DNA from: Bacteroidales bacterium
Lineage (GTDB): Bacteria; Bacteroidota; Bacteroidia; Bacteroidales; JAADGE01
Assembly (NCBI GenBank): GCA_029934265.1
Contig: JAOZMN010000216.1
Span: 377 to 5,620 of the forward strand
DNA: 5,244 nt
Direction of reading: 5' to 3'
A program made the translations under genes and the position numbers. The first letter of the stretch is position 1. Every line of letters starts with the position of its first letter. Below the pieces are notes generated by a model. It saw only the letters and a list, made by a program, of their open reading frames with translations, was not told the DNA's origin and searched no databases. Shown here piece after piece: positions 1 to 5,244 of the stretch.

Positions 1-108
1 ACGATCTCCAACTTCAAGGCGTTCGGTGAGAAGGCTGGGAAAGTTCCACTAAAGCCCATCACGCTGCTGTTCGGGCCGAATTCCGCCGGCAAGAGTACGG
101 TACTCCAT
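1..108 (+). CDS. N-terminal fragment of an AAA ATPase (RecF/OLD-like, P-loop), broken off
   Basis: Frame +1 reads TISNFKAFGEKAGKVPLKPI and then TLLFGPNSAGKSTVLH. This is the typical start of a RecF/OLD-like AAA ATPase: a first beta strand with an xISNFKxFG motif, then the Walker A P-loop GPNSAGKST at nt 73-99. The true start lies before base 1. The homology ends at about His (106-108). The frame stays open to a TGA at 232-234, but from about 110 the DNA encodes CapD in frame +2, so residues after 108 are not ATPase. By hand count 60 of 108 bases are G or C, far above the visibly AT-rich remainder. Walker B, signature and lid regions are all absent, so this piece cannot be functional as it stands. 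Such ATPases often occur in defence or mobile loci, but nothing here allows a specific role. Most likely it was joined to the window by an assembly or cloning chimera. A genuine recombination scar is the alternative. Confidence 0.7.
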
Positions 109-109
109 A
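108..109. other. Chimeric junction between GC-rich ATPase DNA and the AT-rich CapD region
   Basis: ATPase homology in frame +1 runs through the codon at 106-108, and CapD homology in frame +2 starts at about 107-116. The exact breakpoint is uncertain by several bases because of the A-run at 109-115. Composition, reading frame and protein family all switch here. No terminal inverted repeat, target duplication or attachment-like sequence is visible at the switch. That favours an artificial join over transposition. Confidence 0.7.
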
Positions 110-2014
110 AAAAAATACGCTCCTCGTTGGCTGATACTCGGTATCGACTTAACGGTAACACTGTTTGCCTTTATTTTTGCGTACCTATTGAGGTTCAATT
201 TCAATATCGAACTTATAAGACAAGAAAATATTGATAATGCAATATTGTTTCTGATGTCGGTTCGATTACTTATGTTTATTGTTACAAAATCTTACGCAGG
301 AATAATAAGATACACCGGCACACGAGATTCAGGGAAAATAATAATGGTAGTTCTTGCCACAAATTTCATTCTATCGACAGGTAATATTGCAAGTATTTTT
401 TTCTTTTCGGGAAAATATATAATTCCGTTTTCGATAATTGCAATCGACTTTTTTATAAGCACATTTTTACTTATAGCATTCCGACTTATTGTAAAATCCA
501 TATATTTTGAATTTAGTAAATTATTCAAATTAGAAAAAAACGTGATAATTTTCGGAGCCGGCGACAAAGCAATTACTCTAATGCGAGTCCTGAACAGAGA
601 GCCGGAAGTAAGATACAAAATCAAAGCATTTTTAGACCCCGACGAACTAAACATAAACAAACAATTAGACGGAATTACGGTATATAAACAAAGTAGTTTG
701 GAAAAATTGTTACTGACAAACGAAATAAGCGAACTTATTTTTGCTCAGAACAATATCAGCACAGCCGACAAACGAAAAATAACGGATATTTGCTTGCGTT
801 ACAAAGTAAAAATACTGAAAGTACCCAAAGCAAAAAAATGGATAAATGGCGAACTAAGTACAAAACAAATTCAAAAAATAAATATCGAAGACCTTCTCGA
901 AAGAGATACTATTTCATTGGATTACAACAAAATAGCAACCGACCTTCAGGGTAAAGTCGTAATGGTAACAGGAGCGGCAGGCTCTATCGGCAGCGAAATT
1001 GTAAGACAAGTAAGCCGTTTCGACATAAAAAAAATAATAGCTTTCGACCAAGCAGAATCGCCACTTTACGAATTAGAACTGAATTTAAAACAATTCCATC
1101 AACCCGACAAGTACGAAATTGTCATCGGAGACATCAGAGACGAAAAACGAGTCGATTTGGTATATACAACTTACCGACCGGATATAATTTTTCATGCGGC
1201 CGCTTACAAGCACGTCCCAATGATGGAAAGCAATCCTTCGGAAGCAATTTATACTAATGTACACGGTACTAAAGTAATAGTTGATGCAGCTATCAAGCAT
1301 AAAGTCGATAAATTTGTTATGATTTCCACCGACAAAGCGGTAAATCCGACAAATATTATGGGTGCGTCAAAAAGAATAGCAGAAATATACACCCAAACAC
1401 TTAACAATCTGAGTAATACCAAGTTTATAACTACACGATTCGGAAATGTACTCGGTTCAAACGGTTCAGTTATCCCGATATTTCGCCGACAAATCGAAAA
1501 TAAAGAAACACTTACGGTAACGCACCCCGAAGTTACACGATATTTTATGACAATTCCGGAAGCCTGCCAATTAGTTTTACAAGCAGGTATGCAAGGAAGC
1601 GGAGGAGAAATATTTATTTTCGATATGGGAAAACCTGTCAAAATTTCCGACCTTGCAAAAAAAATGATAATGCTTTCCGGTTTAAAAACAGGTACAGACA
1701 TCGAAATAAAATATACAGGTTTGCGTCCCGGTGAAAAACTTTATGAAGAACTTCTTAACGATAAAGAAAATACAATTCCGACAAAACATTCAAAAATAAT
1801 GATTGCCGAAGTCCGTAAATACGAAAAATATATACTCCGTGAAATTTCAGAACTGATTTCATTAATATCGTCTAATGATAATTTTAAAATTGCACGAAAA
1901 ATGAAACAAATAGTTCCGGAATTTGCAAGTAAAAATTCCATATTTGAAACTCTTGACAGTAAGCAAGATATAAAAACAAAAAAATCAAATCCGGAACCGG
2001 ATAAGGAAGTTTAA
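110..2014 (+). CDS. CapD/WbpM-type membrane nucleoside-diphosphate-sugar 4,6-dehydratase, start codon missing
   Basis: This is a polysaccharide biosynthesis enzyme expected to convert a UDP-GlcNAc-type substrate to its 4-keto-6-deoxy form at the inner membrane, feeding capsule or O-antigen sugar synthesis. Domains in order: about four membrane segments (nt 128-187, 236-310, 338-410, 416-496); a first Rossmann-like domain starting NVIIFGAGDKA (539-571); and the catalytic extended-SDR domain with NAD-binding TGAAGSIG (GxxGxxG at 971-991), HAAAYKH (1193-1213), STDKAVNPTNIMGASK (1325-1372) and GLRPGEKLYEE (about 1718-1750). The residues aligning with the FlaA1 Asp-Lys-Tyr-Lys set are Asp 1331, Lys 1334, Met 1358 and Lys 1370. 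The Met replacing Tyr is the S-M-K variant known from WbpM, so it does not suggest inactivity. The first possible start codon in frame is TTG at 188, but the upstream codons (KKYAPRWLILGIDL and onward) encode a family-typical N-terminus and the first membrane helix. The real start is therefore lost at the junction near 108, with probably only a few residues missing. About 635 residues remain, normal for the family. The exact substrate cannot be told from sequence. Confidence 0.93.
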   Translation, partial: KKYAPRWLILGIDLTVTLFAFIFAYLLRFNFNIELIRQENIDNAILFLMSVRLLMFIVTKSYAGIIRYTGTRDSGKIIMVVLATNFILSTGNIASIFFFSGKYIIPFSIIAIDFFISTFLLIAFRLIVKSIYFEFSKLFKLEKNVIIFGAGDKAITLMRVLNREPEVRYKIKAFLDPDELNINKQLDGITVYKQSSLEKLLLTNEISELIFAQNNISTADKRKITDICLRYKVKILKVPKAKKWINGELSTKQIQKINIEDLLERDTISLDYNKIATDLQGKVVMVTGAAGSIGSEIVRQVSRFDIKKIIAFDQAESPLYELELNLKQFHQPDKYEIVIGDIRDEKRVDLVYTTYRPDIIFHAAAYKHVPMMESNPSEAIYTNVHGTKVIVDAAIKHKVDKFVMISTDKAVNPTNIMGASKRIAEIYTQTLNNLSNTKFITTRFGNVLGSNGSVIPIFRRQIENKETLTVTHPEVTRYFMTIPEACQLVLQAGMQGSGGEIFIFDMGKPVKISDLAKKMIMLSGLKTGTDIEIKYTGLRPGEKLYEELLNDKENTIPTKHSKIMIAEVRKYEKYILREISELISLISSNDNFKIARKMKQIVPEFASKNSIFETLDSKQDIKTKKSNPEPDKEV

Positions 2015-2057
2015 AATCACTGTTTTTTTATTAATCGGTAAGTTTTTTATATAATGA

Positions 2058-2078
2058 CTAAGTTTTTTTATAACTTAG
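2058..2078 (+). terminator. Weak hairpin downstream of the CapD gene
   Basis: CTAAGTT (2058-2064) pairs with AACTTAG (2072-2078) around a 7-base T-rich loop. The hairpin lies 43 bases after the CapD stop codon. It is AT-rich and is followed by CCCTGTATTA instead of a T-run, so it is a poor match to a classical intrinsic terminator. It may still end or pause the CapD transcript before the next gene. Confidence 0.3.
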
Positions 2079-2083
2079 CCCTG

Positions 2084-2100
2084 TATTAAAAATTTTAATA
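2084..2100. repeat. Perfect 17-base AT-only palindrome upstream of the coiled-coil gene
   Basis: TATTAAAA (2084-2091) and TTTTAATA (2093-2100) are exact reverse complements around a single A. The site ends 9 bases before the ATG at 2110, so it overlaps the expected ribosome-binding or promoter region. It could be an operator, but AT-only palindromes arise easily by chance in DNA of this composition. No recognisable Bacteroidetes promoter (TTTG about 20 bases ahead of TAnnTTTG) is visible in 2015-2109. Confidence 0.25.
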
Positions 2101-2109
2101 ATTAAAGAT

Positions 2110-3114
2110 ATGCCGAAACTAACATTTTCAGTGAACAAAGAAGACGAAAACAAAAAAGAAATTCGTAACACAGGAACCTTATCCGTAACAAAAAAAACAA
2201 TAAAACCTTCCGAAATTCCAAATACCACATCTACCAAAGTAAATCCCGATACGGAAATTCAAATTTCGGTAAATACGGTAGAAGATATTTCTGCATGGTT
2301 TATTAATTCCATAGGAGAAAAAGTTTTCGAAAATGTAAAAAACAACGAATATTTACAGCTTCCTTATACCGAAAACGAAAATTTAAACACCAAAGATTGG
2401 TTAGCAAAAGCATTAAAGACTTTATTCTCGAAAGAACAAATAAAAGAAATCGGAAATCAAATATCACAAGGAAATAAAAATACCGGTAAATTACAAGAAA
2501 AAGAAGAACAGTTAGAACTTGAAAAACAACAGTTTGAAGAACGAATGTTAAAAATAAACACTCGTTTTGAACGACTTAAAGAAGAAGTTGAAGAAGCAGA
2601 ATCTGAAAAACATCGTATAGAAAAAGAAATGCAAAGTTCTTTATCACTCAATAAACTTATTCCGATTTTCTTTAAAGGAGAAGAAGACAGTCCTAAACAT
2701 AAACAATTAAGAAATCTGCTTAACGATGCAATTGATAATGCGGACAAAAATACAGGCATTTTTATAGCCAAATTCGGTAAAGCTTGGACAATTTTGAATA
2801 CAGCACTGAATAATCTTTCAGAAGACGAAAAAGAAAACATGGAGCTTGTCCACAAAGCGACAATAGAAATGCTTGAGCAAATTGCCGATACTCATATTTC
2901 CGAACGCCGACCGTTATTGGATATGGTTGCAGATATTATTTCGGATAGTTTTAACGAATACGAATTTGTTTCACCGGAACAGACCCTGCAATTAGACCCG
3001 GCAATACATAACGCAAAAGGACTCGGAACTGCAAGCATAAAAGAAGGACTTTCTTTTGCGGTTATCCGAAAAGAAAGTCGACAAGCCGTGAAATATGCCG
3101 ATATTATAGTTTAA
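2110..3114 (+). CDS. Uncharacterised coiled-coil protein with a GrpE-like C-terminus (tentative)
   Basis: I do not recognise this 334-residue protein as a named family. Residues 1-55 are polar (rich in Lys, Asn and Thr) and probably disordered. Residues 56-120 look globular and helical, with Trp63 and Trp97. Residues 127-176 are a strong Glu/Lys-rich coiled coil. Residues 178-280 are helical. The last 42 residues resemble the GrpE beta domain: LDPAIHNA (295-302) matches the GrpE signature (F/L)DPxxHxA, followed by a Gly-containing strand and an ending VKYADIIV that parallels the GrpE R-x-A-x-V-x-V end. A coiled coil followed by helices and a small beta domain is also the GrpE order. GrpE is the nucleotide-exchange factor of DnaK, but at about 190 residues it is much shorter, and no Hsp70 gene is in the window. 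There is no signal peptide or membrane segment, so it is probably cytoplasmic. The ATG at 2110 is the first good start and has only a weak AAAG upstream. It lies 95 bases after the CapD gene and is probably transcribed separately. That it is a gene is near certain; the function is a guess. Confidence 0.9.
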   Translation: MPKLTFSVNKEDENKKEIRNTGTLSVTKKTIKPSEIPNTTSTKVNPDTEIQISVNTVEDISAWFINSIGEKVFENVKNNEYLQLPYTENENLNTKDWLAKALKTLFSKEQIKEIGNQISQGNKNTGKLQEKEEQLELEKQQFEERMLKINTRFERLKEEVEEAESEKHRIEKEMQSSLSLNKLIPIFFKGEEDSPKHKQLRNLLNDAIDNADKNTGIFIAKFGKAWTILNTALNNLSEDEKENMELVHKATIEMLEQIADTHISERRPLLDMVADIISDSFNEYEFVSPEQTLQLDPAIHNAKGLGTASIKEGLSFAVIRKESRQAVKYADIIV

Positions 3115-3117
3115 AAA

Positions 3118-3197
3118 AACTTTGCCAAAGTTAGGCAAATCATATTTCATTGATTTACAAAATATTAGAGTTTGTCAAAAAGAACTTTGGCAAAGTT
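3118..3197. terminator. Convergent-gene terminator region with paired 15-base palindromes
   Basis: AACTTTGCCAAAGTT (3118-3132) and AACTTTGGCAAAGTT (3183-3197) are exact reverse complements, so the region can form a 15-bp stem with a 50-base loop. Each copy is also palindromic by itself around its central base and could form a short hairpin. On the minus strand the copy at 3132-3118 is followed directly by a T-run (A at 3113-3119 on the plus strand), which fits an intrinsic terminator for the der-lipoprotein transcript. On the plus strand a T6 tract (3212-3217) starts 15 bases after the second copy, a weaker fit for the coiled-coil gene. Position between two converging genes supports a two-way terminator. 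Confidence 0.6.
3171..3179. repeat. Third, degenerate TTTGNCAAA palindrome
   Basis: TTTGTCAAA repeats the core of the two flanking palindromes (TTTGCCAAA at 3121-3129 and TTTGGCAAA at 3186-3194), differing only in the central base. It lies inside the loop of the long stem, 6 bases before the second copy core, and could pair with either copy to give alternative folds. Confidence 0.5.
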
Positions 3198-3230
3198 GAT
3201 TCTTATCATACTTTTTTAGTTGATACAGCT

Positions 3231-3785
3231 TTAATAAATATTTCCTATTGTATCAAGTATAAAAACAGGAGAATTTATTGTATTACTGATATTTCCTTTC
3301 CTGTCGTATAAATAAAATTCATAAGAAATCGTATCGTATGGAAGTTTATTTTTCGCATCGTAATTGTATGTAAAATCAACACTTATTTCAGCTTTTAGCA
3401 GTTTATTTTGCCCTATCGGTTCAATATAAGGAATGCGATAATTAGTTGGAGCTTTTATTTCAGGTTCAACAAGCTCTCCGTTTTTAAGTCTGAAAAGTTT
3501 CAAATAAAAATTAAACAGATAAACGGTATCGGTACCGTTTTCTACCGTAAAAATTTCATTTTCTTTCAAGCCGACATCACCATCTCCGTCAATTAAATCA
3601 AAATGAAGTTTGCTCAACTTCACAATATTCCCGGATTGACCAATTTTTTCAACAGTATCTCTAAGTTCTATATGCGAAAAAGTTATCTGAGGAATAGGCG
3701 AAAACTGCTCCGGTTTCGTACACGAAAAAACAGATATAATCAAAGAAAATATTAATAATAATTTTATATGATAACTATTAATCAT
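3231..3785 (-). CDS. Predicted Bacteroidetes-type lipoprotein with a DGDGD motif, downstream of der
   Basis: This 184-residue protein has a short N-terminus with Lys8, a hydrophobic stretch (residues 9-20) and a cysteine at 22 in VFSC, followed by TKPEQ. This is a type II lipoprotein signal peptide; Val at -3 and Ser at -1 are a relaxed lipobox of the kind tolerated in Bacteroidetes. The mature part has alternating beta-strand character and two notable motifs: FDLIDGDGDVG (62-72), an Asp-rich loop that could bind calcium, and YRIPYIEPIG (116-125). To my recollection, small lipoproteins with this combination are common in Bacteroidetes and are annotated as hypothetical; no enzymatic role is known to me. 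It is expected to be membrane-anchored, facing the periplasm or the surface. The ATG at 3785 is supported by the signal peptide directly after it. It follows der by 82 bases on the same strand with no strong terminator between, so co-transcription is likely. Confidence 0.88.
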   Translation of the reverse strand: MINSYHIKLLLIFSLIISVFSCTKPEQFSPIPQITFSHIELRDTVEKIGQSGNIVKLSKLHFDLIDGDGDVGLKENEIFTVENGTDTVYLFNFYLKLFRLKNGELVEPEIKAPTNYRIPYIEPIGQNKLLKAEISVDFTYNYDAKNKLPYDTISYEFYLYDRKGNISNTINSPVFILDTIGNIY

Positions 3786-3838
3786 CAGGTTTAATTATGA
3801 AGTTTTTTCAATAACAGCTATACATAAATTTTCACACA

Positions 3839-3861
3839 GAGCCGTAAATATTACAAGGCTC
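3839..3861 (-). promoter_or_regulatory. Bulged hairpin between der and the lipoprotein gene
   Basis: Read on the minus strand, GAGCC, a two-base bulge TT and GTAA pair with TTAC and GGCTC around the loop TAT. This gives nine base pairs only 6 bases after the der stop codon. There is no T-run after it (TGTGTGAAAATT follows), so it is not a convincing terminator. It could protect the der 3' end or give differential expression of the two genes. Chance formation cannot be excluded. Confidence 0.3.
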
Positions 3862-3867
3862 AAAGAG

Positions 3868-5175
3868 TCATTTTTTTCTGAAAAATATTTTAATCGGCAC
3901 ACCTGTAAATTCAAAATTTTCTCGCAGTCTGTTTTCCAAGAAACGCATATAAGGGTCCTTAATGTATTGCGGTAAATTACAGAAAAACGCAAACGAGGGT
4001 GAATGTGTCGGAAGTTGAGTTATATATTTAATCTTAATATATTTACCTTTTATTGCCGGCGGTCTGAAATTTTCAATTTCTTCCAACATTACATTATTAA
4101 GTTTTGAAGTCGGGACTTTTCGCATTCTGTTTTTATACACCCCTACCCCTGCATCTAATGCCTTAAAAATACGCTGTTTGGTAAGTGCCGAAATAAAAAC
4201 TACCGGAACATCTGTAAAAGGCTCGAATTTTCGTCTTACCTCTTCCTCGTATTCTTTTAACGAATTTGTACCTTTATCTACCAAATCCCACTTATTTATC
4301 AGAATCACAACACCTTTACCGTTTCTTTGAATTATCTGAAAAATACTTAAATCTTGCGACTCGACTCCACGTTCTGCATCAATAATAAGGAAACAAACAT
4401 CTGAATTTTCAATGGAGCGTATCGAACGCATTACTGAATAAAATTCAATATTTTCATGAACTTTTCCTTTTTTGCGGACTCCGGCAGTATCTATCAGTAA
4501 AAAATCGTGTCCGAATTTATTGTAATGCGTATAAATGGAATCACGAGTTGTACCTGAAATCGGCGTTACAATATTTCTTTCTTTTCCGATAAGGGCATTT
4601 ATAAACGACGATTTACCGACATTCGGTCGTCCGACAATGGCAAAACGCGCCAAATCTATATTTTCTTCTTCAGTATCTTTTTCAGGGAAAGCTTTAACTA
4701 CGGCATCGAGCAAGTCGCCTGTTCCCGAACCGTTTATCGAAGATACATTATAGAACTCTCCCAAACCAAGCGAATAAAATTCATAAGAATCGTATTGCAA
4801 ATTGGTATTATCGACTTTATTTATAACGGTAAATACAGGTTTGTCAATTTTTCGTACGATAGAAGCCACACTAATATCTTCCTGTGTAATTCCGCTTGTT
4901 ACGTCCAACATAAAAAGTATGACATCAGCCTCCTCGACTGCAAGCATTACTTGTTTACGAATTTCGCCCTCAAAAATATCGTCCGAACCCTGCACATAGC
5001 CTCCGGTATCTATTATTGAAAATTCTATTCCGTTCCAAAAACTTTTTCCGTAATGACGGTCTCTCGTAACACCGCTTTCGCTGTGTACTATTGCTTTTTT
5101 TTGTTGAATAAGTCTATTGAACAGTGTCGATTTGCCAACATTCGGTCGTCCTACTATTGCTACTATGGGATTCAT
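3868..5175 (-). CDS. der: Ribosome biogenesis GTPase Der (EngA)
   Basis: Der is an essential tandem GTPase that binds the 50S subunit late in ribosome assembly. This copy has 435 residues, the usual length. GTPase domain 1 carries GRPNVGKS (9-16), GVTRDR with switch Thr37, DTGG (56-59) and NKVD (119-122). Domain 2 carries a second GRPNVGKS (182-189), GTTRDS (208-213), DTAG (229-232), NKWD (294-297) and the SAL motif (329-331). The C-terminal KH-like domain spans about 355-435, including PPAIKGKYIKIKYITQ and ending in GVPIKIFFRKK. All guanine-nucleotide-binding motifs are intact in both domains, so it should be functional. The ATG at 5175 is correct because the family N-terminus (PIVAIVGRPNVGKS) follows at once. 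The preceding codon is an in-frame TAA, so no longer start is possible. It is the first gene of a probable two-gene unit with the lipoprotein downstream. Confidence 0.98.
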   Translation of the reverse strand: MNPIVAIVGRPNVGKSTLFNRLIQQKKAIVHSESGVTRDRHYGKSFWNGIEFSIIDTGGYVQGSDDIFEGEIRKQVMLAVEEADVILFMLDVTSGITQEDISVASIVRKIDKPVFTVINKVDNTNLQYDSYEFYSLGLGEFYNVSSINGSGTGDLLDAVVKAFPEKDTEEENIDLARFAIVGRPNVGKSSFINALIGKERNIVTPISGTTRDSIYTHYNKFGHDFLLIDTAGVRKKGKVHENIEFYSVMRSIRSIENSDVCFLIIDAERGVESQDLSIFQIIQRNGKGVVILINKWDLVDKGTNSLKEYEEEVRRKFEPFTDVPVVFISALTKQRIFKALDAGVGVYKNRMRKVPTSKLNNVMLEEIENFRPPAIKGKYIKIKYITQLPTHSPSFAFFCNLPQYIKDPYMRFLENRLRENFEFTGVPIKIFFRKK

Positions 5176-5244
5176 TTAATTAAGAATTAGGGGTTGACTT
5201 TGCAATGAACTAAGGACACTTTCAAGTTTGTGTAAATTAACTGT
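5176..5244 (-). other. Upstream region of der, no confident gene or promoter
   Basis: This 69-base stretch is the only visible 5' region of der. Read on the minus strand it has no clear Shine-Dalgarno sequence and no recognisable Bacteroidetes promoter. One minus-strand frame is open from the window edge for 22 codons and ends in TAA directly before the der ATG. It could be the tail of an upstream gene, but a second frame is also open for 18 codons, so openness means little here. Confidence 0.3.

Noticed and set aside
1..234. A genuine fusion protein of the ATPase N-terminus with following sequence
   Set aside because: Frame +1 stays open to 234, but after 108 it is an out-of-frame reading of CapD DNA, with no family resemblance.
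1358..1360. Met in place of the catalytic Tyr in the CapD active site
   Set aside because: This first looks like a lost catalytic residue, but the S-M-K arrangement is characteristic of the large WbpM/CapD subfamily and so is expected.
1249..1701. A 150-codon open frame on the minus strand opposite CapD
   Set aside because: It is fully antisense to the conserved catalytic domain, has no recognisable motif, and is explained as a shadow of the real gene. The same applies to 292-660, 1085-1300 and 1741-1941.
2457..2855. A 132-codon minus-strand frame rich in Ser, Phe and Leu
   Set aside because: The composition is what results from reading the Glu/Lys-rich coiled coil (GAA/AAA codons) backwards as TTC/TTT. 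It is a shadow frame.
3795..3992. A 65-codon minus-strand frame overlapping the end of der
   Set aside because: It overlaps the conserved der KH domain in another frame and has no homology features.
4535..4999. Plus-strand open frames opposite der
   Set aside because: They lie antisense to conserved GTPase motifs and are explained by codon bias of der.
1..5244. CRISPR array, tRNA, rRNA or an insertion sequence
   Set aside because: No regularly spaced direct repeats, tRNA-like cloverleaf, rRNA sequence or transposase reading frame was seen on either strand.

Overview
The window is AT-rich and looks like chromosomal DNA of a Bacteroidetes/Bacteroidota bacterium. Three things point there: a minimal-looking Der GTPase followed by a small lipoprotein of the DGDGD type, weak or absent Shine-Dalgarno sequences, and a large membrane CapD/WbpM-type sugar-nucleotide dehydratase. 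This taxonomic call is an inference from protein style; no rRNA or other marker is present.

Layout: (1) Bases 1 to about 108 are GC-rich (about 56% by hand count) and encode the N-terminal Walker A region of a RecF/OLD-like AAA ATPase. This piece breaks off abruptly at about base 108 and looks foreign to the rest. (2) From about 110 to 2014 (+) is an almost complete CapD/WbpM-family UDP-sugar 4,6-dehydratase, whose true start codon was lost at that junction. (3) At 2110-3114 (+) is an unrecognised 334-residue protein with a polar N-terminus, a central coiled coil and a C-terminal segment resembling the beta domain of the Hsp70 nucleotide-exchange factor GrpE. (4) 3115-3230 is a convergent intergenic region with three TTTGNCAAA palindromes, probably a terminator region shared by both strands. 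(5) On the minus strand, der (5175-3868) is followed 82 bases later by a predicted lipoprotein (3785-3231), probably one transcription unit. (6) 5176-5244 is a short upstream region with no confident gene.

Functionally the window mixes cell-surface polysaccharide synthesis (CapD), ribosome assembly (Der), an envelope lipoprotein and a possible chaperone-cofactor-like protein. I see no evidence of a coherent novel multi-gene system. The points most worth a second look are the abrupt compositional and coding junction near base 108, the possible GrpE-like fold in the coiled-coil protein, and the palindrome cluster between the convergent genes.
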